Positions 49,740-58,207 of a stretch of 64,000 nucleotides of DNA are shown here, in pieces. The notes under the pieces were generated by a model that saw only the letters and a list, made by a program, of their open reading frames with translations, was not told where the DNA came from and ran no database searches. Each line of letters begins with the position of its first letter. Positions within the stretch are counted from its first letter, which is position 1. The stretch comes from Companilactobacillus zhachilii (lineage in GTDB: Bacteria > Bacillota > Bacilli > Lactobacillales > Lactobacillaceae): the NCBI RefSeq assembly GCF_003606365.2, contig NZ_CP031933.2, positions 1,736,001 through 1,800,000 on the forward strand, written 5' to 3'. The translations under genes were made by a program, and so were the position numbers.

Positions 49740-49985
49740 CTACGTTATCTTTTTTACTACAAATGAAACAATTGCAACCAACACAATTGCACCAATCAGT
49801 GAGGGGAAAACTGCCATACCGGCCAATTTCGGACCCCATGAACCTAAGATACCTTCACCAAAACTTGAACCAATGATCCCGGCAACGATATTACTGATCC
49901 AGCCCATTGACTTACCATTATTAGTTACTGCTCCTGCAATAGCTCCAATGATTGCGCCAACAATTAAGACCCATAACCAATGCAT
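49740..49985 (-). CDS. GlsB/YeaQ/YmgE family membrane protein
   Basis: An 81-residue protein with three membrane segments rich in Gly and Ala (IVGAIIGAIAGAVTN..GWISNIVAGIIGSSFGEGILG). This is the stress-related transglycosylase-associated protein family, often linked to stress response in Gram-positive bacteria; the biochemical role is unknown. Strong RBS AAGGAGGAG. Confidence 0.9.
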   Translation of the reverse strand: MHWLWVLIVGAIIGAIAGAVTNNGKSMGWISNIVAGIIGSSFGEGILGSWGPKLAGMAVFPSLIGAIVLVAIVSFVVKKIT

Positions 49986-50120
49986 ATTTGTCTCCTCCTT
50001 TTTTTATTTATAACTAAATTTTAATAAATTCCAGAAGATTTTTCACCAAATATGATAATCTAAAAAAATAGGGCTATGACATAACTACCTTTATCATACT
50101 TTCAGGTTGTTTCTTTAGTA

Positions 50121-51116
50121 TTATTCACCTGGGTCAATACGATCGATGATTGCTCTAGCATCATCAGTTGTCTTAGTCTGCATCAAGTCGTTTCGAATAG
50201 CTGAAGCACCCTTCATCCCTCGAACGTAGATCTTAAAGAAACGTTGTAGTGGCGCAAAATGACCTGGAATCCCTTTAGCAACAAACTCATCATAAAGATC
50301 TAATTGATAACGCAAAAGATTCAATAACTCATGACTAGAATGTTCCTTTGGCTCTTTTTCAAAAGCATAGGGATTCATGAAAATTCCTCGGCCAATCATA
50401 ATTCCATCTACTCCAGGATGTTCTTGCGCTAATTTGATCCCTGCTTGATAGTCAGCAATATCACCATTAATTTGTAATAACGTATCTGGAGCATATGCAT
50501 CACGCATTTGTACCAGCTGATCAATTAATTCATAGTGAGCTGGAACTTTACTCATTTCTTCACGCGTTCTAACATGAACGGTCAAAACTGGCACTTGTTG
50601 TTTCAAAAGAAAAGGAATCCAATTTTCAAATTCCTCAACTTCACTATAACCAATGCGAGTCTTGACACTAACTGGTAACCCACCTTGGCGAGCGCCTTCA
50701 ATAATCTCTTTAGTTGTATCAAAATGACGAATCAAATCACTACCACTATGATTCTTGATAACCGCAATATCTGGACAACCAGTATTGATATCAATGGCTT
50801 CATAACCTTGTTTAGCTACCTCTTTAGCAGCCTTGGCAAAATCTTCACCTGAGTTACCCCACAATTGAACGATTGGCTTGGGGTTTTCTTCAGGGTCAAT
50901 ATATAAGCGTCCCTTAGTTGTTTCTTTGGCTAAAGGATGCGTAATACTCAAAGCGTTAGTAAATTCAGTATAAAAAACATCTGGTGCAGCAGCTTTCATA
51001 ACGACACGACGAAAAACTGAACCCGTTACAGCTTCCATTGGTGCCAAACTAAAGAAAGGACGATTTTCTTTCTTAGCCTTCTCTGCGATGCGATTCCAGT
51101 AAACTGACTGGGTCAC
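50121..51116 (-). CDS. dus: tRNA-dihydrouridine synthase, paralogue 1
   Basis: A 331-residue FMN enzyme reducing uridines of tRNA to dihydrouridine. The N-terminal TIM barrel contains FFSLAPMEAVTGSVFRR, the catalytic Cys is in INTGCPDIAVIKNHSGSDLI and VSVKTRIGY and GIMIGRGIFMNPYAF follow. The C-terminal helical tRNA-binding domain is present. Start GTG 51116 after GGAAGTGAG. A clear paralogue lies at 53907, with the drug MFS and phosphatase genes between. Confidence 0.9.
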   Translation of the reverse strand: MTQSVYWNRIAEKAKKENRPFFSLAPMEAVTGSVFRRVVMKAAAPDVFYTEFTNALSITHPLAKETTKGRLYIDPEENPKPIVQLWGNSGEDFAKAAKEVAKQGYEAIDINTGCPDIAVIKNHSGSDLIRHFDTTKEIIEGARQGGLPVSVKTRIGYSEVEEFENWIPFLLKQQVPVLTVHVRTREEMSKVPAHYELIDQLVQMRDAYAPDTLLQINGDIADYQAGIKLAQEHPGVDGIMIGRGIFMNPYAFEKEPKEHSSHELLNLLRYQLDLYDEFVAKGIPGHFAPLQRFFKIYVRGMKGASAIRNDLMQTKTTDDARAIIDRIDPGE

Positions 51117-51367
51117 ATTCTCACTTCCAATCAAAATTAATTACAATACTAATTACTATACCGATTAAGTCGACTCATTAGCAAGTATTTCGCCTGCTTT
51201 CAATGATATTTATTGCCATGTATCATTATTATTTCAACTGAATTTATAATATTACATGTGATGCCAACCGATTTTTTGATTTTGATTTTATTGTTTTTAC
51301 ATCCTAATACTCCAGTCATGGATGACATAATAGTATTCAAATTATTGATTCAAAAATAAAACATAAA

Positions 51368-51393
51368 CTAGCCGGAAAGAGCAAGAAATTTAA
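51368..51393 (+). repeat. Stub of an NJ element (left end only)
   Basis: CTAGCCGGAAAGAGCAAGAA plus AATTTA matches the left end of common-arm copies, then similarity stops; no right arm follows. A remnant left by deletion, in the divergent region between the first dihydrouridine synthase gene and the MFS leader. Confidence 0.75.
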
Positions 51394-51424
51394 TTAGCAC
51401 CACAAGTTTTCAATATATATAATA

Positions 51425-51453
51425 TTGCAATATTACTGACTTATCTATATCAT
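51425..51453 (+). promoter_or_regulatory. Probable promoter of leader peptide and MFS gene
   Basis: TTGCAA and TATCAT with 17 bp spacing; the -10 is 35 bp before the leader start codon. Confidence 0.5.
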
Positions 51454-51487
51454 GTTTAATAGACTTTAAAGAAATTAGGTGAAAACC

Positions 51488-51553
51488 ATGGAATTATCAA
51501 ACATCATGGCTTGTATGCCCGCAAATGATGAAGGACGTTTTTCTGCAGAATAA
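51488..51553 (+). CDS. 21-codon leader peptide of the drug MFS gene
   Basis: MELSNIMACMPANDEGRFSA plus a final Glu, then TAA. AGGTGA lies 5-6 bases before the ATG. The reading frame ends 16 bp before the MFS start, and its last third overlaps one arm of an inverted repeat whose other arm covers the first MFS codons. That layout is typical of translational attenuation of resistance genes, where a stalled ribosome frees the downstream start. It could instead be a leftover gene fragment. Translation is not proven. Confidence 0.55.
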   Translation: MELSNIMACMPANDEGRFSAE

Positions 51554-51582
51554 AATTTAGGAGTCTAAAATGAAAAACGTCC
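51533..51582 (+). promoter_or_regulatory. Putative translational attenuator hairpin
   Basis: GGACGTTTTTC (51533-51543, inside the leader) and GAAAAACGTCC (51572-51582, MFS codons 1-5) are a perfect 11 bp inverted repeat. The enclosed bases include the MFS ribosome site TTAGGAG, itself in a smaller TTTAG-GAGT-CTAAA hairpin, and the start codon. The folded form should block MFS translation; a ribosome paused in the leader should open it. Confidence 0.6.
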
Positions 51583-52757
51583 GTAACACCGTACCATCAA
51601 TCTTATTAATTATTGTTCTCGTGGGTTTTCCACAGATCAGTGAATCAATCTTTACCCCAGTTCTGCCACAAATCAGTCAAAGTATGCACGTATCTGCTGG
51701 AACATCCCAATTGACGATGAGCATTTACTTCATTGCTTTTGCTATCGGGGTCCTTTTCTGGGGACAATTATCAGACAAAATTGGTCGTCGTTTAGCGATG
51801 AACCTAGGAATTATTGTCTATCTAATCGGAAATGTTGGCTTATTTATTAGTCCAACGTTCCACTTTTTACTAGTATCACGCTTCATTCAGGCATTCGGAG
51901 CCAGTGTTGGTTCTGTTGTTACTCAAACAATTATGCGTGAAAGTTTCGACGGCATTGAGGGTGCCAAAGTTTTCTCCAAAGTGGGAGCAGCTATGGCTTT
52001 GTCACCTGCTTTTGGTCCTCTAATTGGGGGATTATTGGAAACTTACTTAGGCTATCGTAATGTCTTTAGTGCCTTAATTGTCATAGCCACATTGGTCTTG
52101 ATTTATAGCTATTCCCGACTTCCAGAAACACGTGATATCAACAGTATTCAACAAGTTTCTCTACTAAAAGTAACTTGGCGCTTACTGAAAGATCCTGTCG
52201 TTTGGAGTTATGGCATTTTGATCGGTGGAATCAATGGTATTCTTTTCGGTTATTATTCCGAAGCACCATTCATTTTCATCAATCACTTTGGCTATTCGTC
52301 CGTTCGTTATGGTAGCCTAGGAATGACCTTAGCCTTGGCAAGTCTTCTTGGAGCTATCTTAGTTAACTTTCTCGTTAAATATTTAAGATCTGAAACAATC
52401 GCTATTATTGGCTTAATCTTTAGCTGTATCGCTGGTTTATTATTATTAATCAGCTTGCAATTCGATCAAGCCTACTTATTGATTATCGGTTTCTTCTTAA
52501 TTTTCTTAGGTTTAAATACGACTTTACCAATAACTTTAAATTTAGCTTTGAAAGGTTATGAAGATGTTATCGGCAGTGCCAGTGGTATTTTTAGTTTTGG
52601 ATATTATCTGATTGTTAGTTTCTTAACTTATCTTGTCAGCTTTATCCATAACGGTACTATCTGGTCATTACCAATATTTATCTTTATTACTAGCTTAATT
52701 ATGTTACTTGTCTACTTGCCTATTGCGTTGAAAAAGCAGGTAGCAGTTGAAGAATAA
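51570..52757 (+). CDS. MFS drug exporter, Bcr/CflA (DHA1) family
   Basis: A 395-residue transporter with 12 membrane segments. FTPVLPQISQSMHVSAG and GQLSDKIGRRLAMNLG (motif A) and the antiporter motif C around ALSPAFGPLIGGLLE are characteristic of the Bcr/CflA group exporting bicyclomycin, chloramphenicol and similar drugs. Its expression is probably gated by the upstream leader and hairpin. It is followed by its own terminator. Confidence 0.9.
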   Translation: MKNVRNTVPSILLIIVLVGFPQISESIFTPVLPQISQSMHVSAGTSQLTMSIYFIAFAIGVLFWGQLSDKIGRRLAMNLGIIVYLIGNVGLFISPTFHFLLVSRFIQAFGASVGSVVTQTIMRESFDGIEGAKVFSKVGAAMALSPAFGPLIGGLLETYLGYRNVFSALIVIATLVLIYSYSRLPETRDINSIQQVSLLKVTWRLLKDPVVWSYGILIGGINGILFGYYSEAPFIFINHFGYSSVRYGSLGMTLALASLLGAILVNFLVKYLRSETIAIIGLIFSCIAGLLLLISLQFDQAYLLIIGFFLIFLGLNTTLPITLNLALKGYEDVIGSASGIFSFGYYLIVSFLTYLVSFIHNGTIWSLPIFIFITSLIMLLVYLPIALKKQVAVEE

Positions 52758-52773
52758 AACGATTAGAGTAACC

Positions 52774-52816
52774 AAAAGGGTATCTGTGAAAAATTTATTT
52801 TGCAGATACCCTTTTT
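52774..52816 (+). terminator. MFS terminator
   Basis: Hairpin AAAAGGGTATCTG/CAGATACCCTTTT with a long AT-rich loop and T5. Confidence 0.85.
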
Positions 52817-52856
52817 ATTTACTTTAATTACCGAATTTTCAGCACTGGGAATCCGT

Positions 52857-53015
52857 TCACTCAAAGTTTTCATTTCCCTTTAGTTCATCGACATTTATTT
52901 CTTCTTGTTTCAAACTATGATTTTTTAAAAAGCCTTCATCTTCAAAAATGCTTTTACGCTTTGGCATATAGATTATTGCTCCATGTCTGCCCTTAAAAAC
53001 TTTCGAATTGCCCAT
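52857..53015 (-). CDS. Small hypothetical protein, 52 residues
   Basis: Reads MGNSKVFKGRHGAIIYMPKR followed by a charged tail with KSIFEDEGFLKNHSLKQEE. Basic N-terminal half, acidic C-terminal half; no membrane segment. No strong ribosome site: GAGAG lies 8 bases upstream of the ATG. No family recognised. The clean 52-codon frame and codon use resemble neighbouring genes, so it is probably coding. Confidence 0.5.
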   Translation of the reverse strand: MGNSKVFKGRHGAIIYMPKRKSIFEDEGFLKNHSLKQEEINVDELKGNENFE

Positions 53016-53167
53016 TTTCTTGCTCTCACGTCCATTAAATCACCCCTTATTATTATGTTATAAATATATATTCAATTATCTTTAATAGCTACATATATCC
53101 CCCTTTTAGTTTGCAATGTAAGCGTATTAATGAAATACTAAAATTAGATTTTCAAAGGGGGACTACT

Positions 53168-53776
53168 ATGGTTGAATTATACATTGTCAGACACGGTGAA
53201 ACTGACACCAATTACCAAGGAAAAATTAATGGATCAGCAACTGACTTGAACTTAAACGAAACTGGTAAACAACAAGTTAACTACTTAAAAGAACATCTTA
53301 ATATCAATGATTTCGATGAAATCTATGCTAGCCCATTAAAACGTGCAGCCCAAACGGCTGAAATTTTGAACCAAGGCGTTCATAAAATCCAGCTCGACAA
53401 ACGTCTACGTGAAATCAACTACGGTTCTTGGGACGGACTTGCCGCTGATAAAGTAATCGATGAACATCCCGATGGTTTCGATGAAAACGGCTATATCACA
53501 GAAGATTATATTAAATACGCTCCAGATGGCGAGTCATACCCTCAAGTTTGGGAACGGCTTCAAAGTTTTATTGATGATATGAAAAATAAGGGTGATGAGA
53601 AAATCATGGTTGTCTGTCATGGCTTTGTAACTCGTTCTTTCGTCAAGTTAGTTACAGAGACACCAAATATTGAAGACTTAGTCGAACCTGCCAATGCCAG
53701 TGTCACAAAAATTCGGATTTCTAATGCTAGTCACCGCACATATTTGGTCTATTATGGACGCTTAGAAAACTTATAA
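53168..53776 (+). CDS. Histidine phosphatase family protein (PGM-like)
   Basis: A 202-residue phosphatase. The catalytic motif is YIVRHGETDTN at residues 5-15, with the second His in VVCHGFVTRSF and Glu in the LREINYGSWDGLAADK region. Members of this cofactor-independent-looking cluster are broad phosphatases as often as phosphoglycerate mutases, so the substrate is open. Start ATG 53168 with AAAGGGGG upstream; an ATG 19 codons earlier has no RBS. Confidence 0.9.
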   Translation: MVELYIVRHGETDTNYQGKINGSATDLNLNETGKQQVNYLKEHLNINDFDEIYASPLKRAAQTAEILNQGVHKIQLDKRLREINYGSWDGLAADKVIDEHPDGFDENGYITEDYIKYAPDGESYPQVWERLQSFIDDMKNKGDEKIMVVCHGFVTRSFVKLVTETPNIEDLVEPANASVTKIRISNASHRTYLVYYGRLENL

Positions 53777-53784
53777 TAACAATC

Positions 53785-53819
53785 AAAAAGTATCTCAATA
53801 TCGTGGAGATACTTTTTTT
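53785..53819 (+). terminator. Phosphatase terminator
   Basis: Hairpin AAAAGTATCTC/GAGATACTTTT with T7. Confidence 0.85.
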
Positions 53820-53906
53820 AAACCAATTATTAGATTCTCTTCTAGGAAACTAGTAATATATAATGATGTGATTAAACATTTTTAACAAATAAAGAGGTAA
53901 TTCAGT

Positions 53907-54905
53907 TTGACAGAATCAACTTTTTGGCCAGAAATTGCGGCACACGCTAAAGCAGAACACCGTCCATTCTTTTCCATGGCTCCCATGGAAGCTGTTAGTA
54001 ACACCGTTTTTCGCCAAGTAATTACAAAAGCATGTCCACCAGACACCTTCTTCAGTGAATTTGTCTATGCAAAAAGCATCACTGATCCAAATACTAAATT
54101 CCCTACTCATGGTCGTCTTTATGTCGATCCACGTGAAAAAAAACGGCCTGTCGTTCAACTCTGGGGTAATCTTACAGAAGATTTTGAATCTGCCGCAACT
54201 GCCTTAAAAGAACAAGGCTTTGAAGCAATCGATATTAACATGGGTTGTCCTGATAGCACTGTCATCAAAAATCATGGTGGTAGTGACTTGATTCGTAATC
54301 ATCAATGGGCACAAGATGTCATTGCAGCTGCGAAGACTTCGGGTCTGGCGGTCAGTGCTAAAACTCGTCTAGGATATAGTAAAGTTGACGAATTTAAAGA
54401 TTGGATTCCTTTCTTATTAGAGCAAAACGTTGATGTTTTGACGATTCACCTACGGACAAAAATGGAAATGAGTAAAGTACCTGCCCACTTAGAAGTTATC
54501 GACGACATTATCAAAATGCGCGATGAGATTGCTCCGAAAACTTTGATTCAAATCAATGGTGATATCCCTGATTATCAAGCTGGTCTCAAATTAGCTCAAG
54601 AACACCCTGGACTCGATGGTATCATGATTGGTCGTGGCGTTTTCGCTAATCCATTTGCCTTTGAAAAAGAACCTAAAACTCATTCATTAGATGAATTACT
54701 CGGTTTACTCCAAATGCAATTGAACCTTTTCGATGATTTTTCAAAACTTTATGATATGCCAAGATTTCCATCACTCAAACGTTTCTTCAAAATCTACGCA
54801 CGACCAGAACTTGGGGCAACTGATTTAAGAAATGCGATGATGGATACAAAATCAACTGATGATGTCCGTAAGATTCTAGCCGAAAAAGATAAATATCTAA
54901 ATTAA
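53907..54905 (+). CDS. dus: tRNA-dihydrouridine synthase, paralogue 2
   Basis: A 332-residue FMN enzyme, close paralogue of the gene at 50121 (similar lengths and motifs: FFSMAPMEAVSNTVFRQ, INMGCPDSTVIKNHGGSDLI with the catalytic Cys, VSAKTRLGY, GIMIGRGVFANPFAF). Start is TTG 53907, after AGAGG. Two paralogues 2.8 kb apart on opposite strands suggest local duplication, possibly with different tRNA positions as targets. Confidence 0.9.
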   Translation: MTESTFWPEIAAHAKAEHRPFFSMAPMEAVSNTVFRQVITKACPPDTFFSEFVYAKSITDPNTKFPTHGRLYVDPREKKRPVVQLWGNLTEDFESAATALKEQGFEAIDINMGCPDSTVIKNHGGSDLIRNHQWAQDVIAAAKTSGLAVSAKTRLGYSKVDEFKDWIPFLLEQNVDVLTIHLRTKMEMSKVPAHLEVIDDIIKMRDEIAPKTLIQINGDIPDYQAGLKLAQEHPGLDGIMIGRGVFANPFAFEKEPKTHSLDELLGLLQMQLNLFDDFSKLYDMPRFPSLKRFFKIYARPELGATDLRNAMMDTKSTDDVRKILAEKDKYLN

Positions 54906-54907
54906 GA

Positions 54908-54949
54908 GCAGACTCGCAAAATCAATCACAGATTTTGCAAGCCTGCTTT
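54908..54949 (+). terminator. dus paralogue 2 terminator
   Basis: Hairpin GCAG-ACTCGCAAAATC and GATTTTGCAAGC-CTGC with loop AATCACA, followed by TTTATTTG. Confidence 0.75.
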
Positions 54950-55096
54950 ATTTGTTTCCGTGAAACAGTGCCTTAATTGACAGTTAAATTCATCTGATTT
55001 ACCGTGTAAATATAGTATTTTTTTCAAGTGAATAACTTTCCCGTCCAAAGAAACTGATGACACTAAAAGCTGAGTAAAATGAAAGGAAGTTATTGT

Positions 55097-55375
55097 TTGC
55101 GGAAAGTTAGTTCAGAAAAAGTAGAGAAAATTGGGACAGTGGCAAGTGCAATGTCTGTGTTAATGTATGTTTCATACATTCCTCAGATAATGTCCAACCT
55201 ATCGGGTTCAAAGGGGAACCCAATTCAACCACTAGTTGCCTTTATAAACTGCACGATTTGGACAGCATACGGATTACTCAAGAAAGAAAAAGATTGGCCT
55301 ATCGTTTGGGCTAATGTTCCCGGAATATTTCTTGGTGCGGCCACATTTATCACCGCAATCTTTAATTTTAGTTAA
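55097..55375 (+). CDS. SemiSWEET-type PQ-loop transporter
   Basis: A 92-residue protein with three membrane segments, the half-unit of SWEET sugar transporters. The PQ motif is in VSYIPQIMSN, and the second half has FINCTIWTAYGLLKKEKDWPI with the conserved Asn and Trp that line the substrate path. It works as a homodimer. I start at TTG 55097 with AAAGGAAG 7 bases upstream; an ATG six codons earlier overlaps that RBS. Confidence 0.85.
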   Translation: MRKVSSEKVEKIGTVASAMSVLMYVSYIPQIMSNLSGSKGNPIQPLVAFINCTIWTAYGLLKKEKDWPIVWANVPGIFLGAATFITAIFNFS

Positions 55376-55378
55376 CTA

Positions 55379-55406
55379 CAAGCAAGCTCATTGGGCTTGC
55401 TTTTTT
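55379..55406 (+). terminator. SemiSWEET terminator
   Basis: Hairpin AGCAAGCTC/GGGCTTGCT with T6. Confidence 0.85.
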
Positions 55407-55431
55407 AATGTTCGATAATCCCTTATGGGAT

Positions 55432-55480
55432 AAAAAATAACCATATCAATTTTTCCGCTTTTACGGATTGATATGGTTAC
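55432..55480 (-). terminator. asnS terminator
   Basis: Hairpin AACCATATCAAT/ATTGATATGGTT with an inner CCG/CGG pair; on the minus strand it is followed by TTATTTTTTA. It lies beyond a separate long palindrome at 55503-55636. Confidence 0.75.
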
Positions 55481-55502
55481 TTTGGTTGTTAATTATTTAT
55501 AT

Positions 55503-55636
55503 AGGCAGTGGCTCTGAAACGAGCTACACAGGCCAATTTCTTCCGCTTTTCATAGAACTGTAAATCACACGCAAAATCAGCGTGCAATTCACAGTTCTAC
55601 GAAAATGCTCGGAAATTCCCGGGCCTGTTCCGCTCT
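55503..55636. repeat. Long palindrome beside asnS, single copy here
   Basis: An imperfect hairpin ending at the asnS stop: GAGC-TAC-ACAGGCC (left) opposite GGGCCTGT-TCC-GCTC (right), with an inner stem AGAACTGT..CACGC opposite GCGTG..ACAGTTCT that keeps pairing through two G-U positions. Its ends differ from the NJ elements. Read on the minus strand, CTAG plus an offset CGGAA at one end recall the NJ left end, but the similarity is too slight to group them. Confidence 0.6.
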
Positions 55637-57028
55637 CTAGAACTCAGCATTACCTGGTGTTCTAGGATAAGCGATGACATCTCTGATATTTTCCATACCT
55701 GTGATGTACATGATTAATCTTTCAAATCCAATACCGAAACCTGAGTGAACTGTGCCACCGTACTTACGTAATTCTAAGTACCACTTGTAGTCTTCTTTAT
55801 TCATATCAAGTTCTGCCATTCTTGCTTCAAGCTTATCAAGACGTTCTTCACGTTGTGAACCACCAATCAATTCACCGATTTCAGGAACCAATAAGTCGGC
55901 TGCGGCAACTGTCTTGCCATCGTCATTAGCACGCATATAAAAGGCTTTGAATTCTTTTGGATAGTCTGTAATGAAAACAGGTTTCTTGTAAACTTGCTCT
56001 GACAAGTAACGTTCATGTTCTGAATCTAGGTCAAGTCCCCAATAAGGTTTAACTTCGAATTCAACATCAGTTGCTTTTTCCAAAATATCAATTGCTTCTG
56101 TATAAGTTACATGGGCAAATTCTTCGCCAGCAGTAGCTTTTAGACGGTCAATCAATGTGTTATCAACGTTTTCGTTCAAGAAATCGAGTTCTTCTTTGGC
56201 ATGATCCATAACGTAGTTAATAACATATTTCAACAATTCTTCTGAACAATCCATTTCATCTTTCAAATCAGCAAAGGCCATTTCTGGTTCGATCATCCAG
56301 AATTCTGACGCATGACGTCCAGTATGTGAATTTTCAGCTCTAAACGTAGGACCAAATGTGTAAACATTTCTAAATGCCAAAGCAAATGGTTCAACTTCTA
56401 GTTGGCCACTAACTGTAAGGTTAGTTTCTTTTCTAAAGAAGTCTTCGTTGTAATCAACTTTACCCTCATCAGTCTTTGGCACGTTGTTCATATCAAGTGT
56501 TGTAACTTGGAACATTTCACCGGCACCTTCGGCATCAGAACTAGTGATGATTGGTGTATGAACATAGACGAAATCATTCTTTTGGAGGTATTCGTGAATA
56601 GCAAAAGCAGCTAGTGAACGAATACGGAAGACTGAATAAAATGTATTTGTTCTTGGACGCAAGTGAGCAATCGTTCTCATAAATTCATATGAGTGAGCCT
56701 TCTTTTGTAGTGGATAATCGGCGTCAGAAGGACCTTCTTCAACGATTTCTGTCGCGTGAATTTCAAATGGTTGTTGAGCTTTAGGAGTAAGTGCCAATTC
56801 ACCAACAACCTTGATAGTTGTACTGATTGGGAACTTAACAACTTCAGCGTAATTTTCCATATCACTTGTCATAACAACTTGTACATTCTTGAAGAATGAA
56901 CCATCGTTTAATTCAATAAAGCCAACTCGTTTTGATCCTCTGATTGTACGAATCCAACCAGAAACAGTGATTTGGTCACCGTCAGCAAATTCTTTTTTGT
57001 ATAAATCTTTAACTAAAACGTTTTGCAT
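55637..57028 (-). CDS. asnS: Asparaginyl-tRNA synthetase
   Basis: A 463-residue class IIb synthetase charging tRNA-Asn. The N-terminal OB-fold (about residues 1-100, [24 protein letters not shown]) is followed by the catalytic domain with motif 2 [28 protein letters not shown] and motif 3 [16 protein letters not shown] start at ATG 57028 ([12 protein letters not shown]) after AGGAGA; an in-frame upstream extension runs into the T-box leader and is not coding. Controlled by that T-box. Confidence 0.96.
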   Translation of the reverse strand: MQNVLVKDLYKKEFADGDQITVSGWIRTIRGSKRVGFIELNDGSFFKNVQVVMTSDMENYAEVVKFPISTTIKVVGELALTPKAQQPFEIHATEIVEEGPSDADYPLQKKAHSYEFMRTIAHLRPRTNTFYSVFRIRSLAAFAIHEYLQKNDFVYVHTPIITSSDAEGAGEMFQVTTLDMNNVPKTDEGKVDYNEDFFRKETNLTVSGQLEVEPFALAFRNVYTFGPTFRAENSHTGRHASEFWMIEPEMAFADLKDEMDCSEELLKYVINYVMDHAKEELDFLNENVDNTLIDRLKATAGEEFAHVTYTEAIDILEKATDVEFEVKPYWGLDLDSEHERYLSEQVYKKPVFITDYPKEFKAFYMRANDDGKTVAAADLLVPEIGELIGGSQREERLDKLEARMAELDMNKEDYKWYLELRKYGGTVHSGFGIGFERLIMYITGMENIRDVIAYPRTPGNAEF

Positions 57029-57054
57029 TGATTTCTCCTTATATTCTCGGAATA

Positions 57055-57303
57055 CTATAGACGAAAAAAAAGATCCTCCATCCCCTATAAAAGGGACGAA
57101 AGATCTTTCCGCGGTACCACCCAAGTTTTTTGTAAAAAAACACCTCAAAGTACATTAAATACTTGCCAATTATAACGTACTGGTTCACGTCGTAGCTTAC
57201 TGTTAGTTCAGCCCGAAGAAACAAAGATGTTTTTCCTATATACCGACACGCCAAGCTCTCACTACCCTTGACTCCCTGTGGATAAAGTATACAGTACTCC
57301 TTC
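57055..57303 (-). promoter_or_regulatory. T-box riboswitch of asnS
   Basis: The minus-strand leader carries the T-box sequence TGGGTGGTACCGCG (57110-57123) and a terminator hairpin AAAGATC..GATCTTT with T8 (57062-57110). Stem I features upstream include AGGGAGT and GTAGTGAGAG. AAC triplets, the expected Asn specifier, are at 57206-57208 and 57202-57204. Uncharged tRNA-Asn binding should favour antitermination and raise asnS expression. I cannot choose between the specifier candidates. Confidence 0.9.
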
Positions 57304-57407
57304 TTTTAATATCTAAGATATTTTAATTTTCTTAAATGTAGCATATTCTTATACAGCTTGTAAAGTACAATATACATGTAGATATTCAAGAAAGTAGAGT
57401 TTTAGTT

Positions 57408-58124
57408 ATGAAAAAACCATTAAAATGGCTACTTGGCATAATCATTACGCCAGTAGTTTTAGTATCTTTGGCAGTCATATTTGTGCGCGGAAAAGAGTAT
57501 CAACCCTCTTCATCTGCCAATATTGCTGCTGAAAATAGCACGATTGTCAACAATACCATTAAATTTCAAGGTGATGACAGCCGTCCCAAAGTTATCTTTT
57601 ATCCCGGTGCTTTAGTTGATCCCCAAAGTTACAGTATCTGGGCTAACAAGGTGGCACAAGCAGGATTCAGCGTTTATATCGTCCGTTTCCCATTAGATTT
57701 AGCCGTACTAAATGTGAACGCCGCCAGCAAAATTCAAGGAAATTCTGACTATGTCATTGGTGGACATTCCCTTGGTGGAACAATAGCTTGTCGTTATGCT
57801 AAAAATCATCAAGAAAAATTAAAGGGTGTCTTTCTCTTGGCAAGTTATCCTGAAAAGAAAGGCAATTTACATGAAATTAAAGTACCAATCCTCTCACTAA
57901 CTGGAACAAATGATGGTGTTTTAAACTATACCAATTATAAAAAGGCTAAAAAGTTACTACCAATTAATACAATTTATGAACAAATATCTGGTGGTAATCA
58001 TGCTGGCTTTGGTAGCTATGGCAAGCAAAAGGGCGATAATCCAGCTTCCATTAGCAACCGAAAACAGCAAAATATTGTAAGCAAGTTGTTAATAAATTGG
58101 TTAAATCACTCAATTAGTGAATAA
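57408..58124 (+). CDS. Membrane-anchored alpha/beta hydrolase
   Basis: A 238-residue protein with an N-terminal membrane segment (about residues 6-25) and an alpha/beta hydrolase domain outside the membrane. The nucleophile elbow is GGHSLGG (Ser about 125), the acid is in LTGTNDGVLN and the His in SGGNHAGFG. It fits the Abhydrolase_5-like family found as cell-surface hydrolases in lactobacilli. The substrate is unknown. It follows the divergent asnS leader; the promoter was not resolved. Confidence 0.85.
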   Translation: MKKPLKWLLGIIITPVVLVSLAVIFVRGKEYQPSSSANIAAENSTIVNNTIKFQGDDSRPKVIFYPGALVDPQSYSIWANKVAQAGFSVYIVRFPLDLAVLNVNAASKIQGNSDYVIGGHSLGGTIACRYAKNHQEKLKGVFLLASYPEKKGNLHEIKVPILSLTGTNDGVLNYTNYKKAKKLLPINTIYEQISGGNHAGFGSYGKQKGDNPASISNRKQQNIVSKLLINWLNHSISE

Positions 58125-58207
58125 AGTAAAACGTTTTCATAAATTTCCACAAAAGCGCATACATTTTTGTTATACTAGGGCTAGTCGTTACAGATTTTGG
58201 GGGAATT

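Noticed and set aside
57039..57254. Minus-strand frame of 71 codons upstream of asnS and the in-frame extension of asnS
   Set aside because: Both lie in the T-box leader, whose structure explains the sequence; the ATG at 57028 has the ribosome site.
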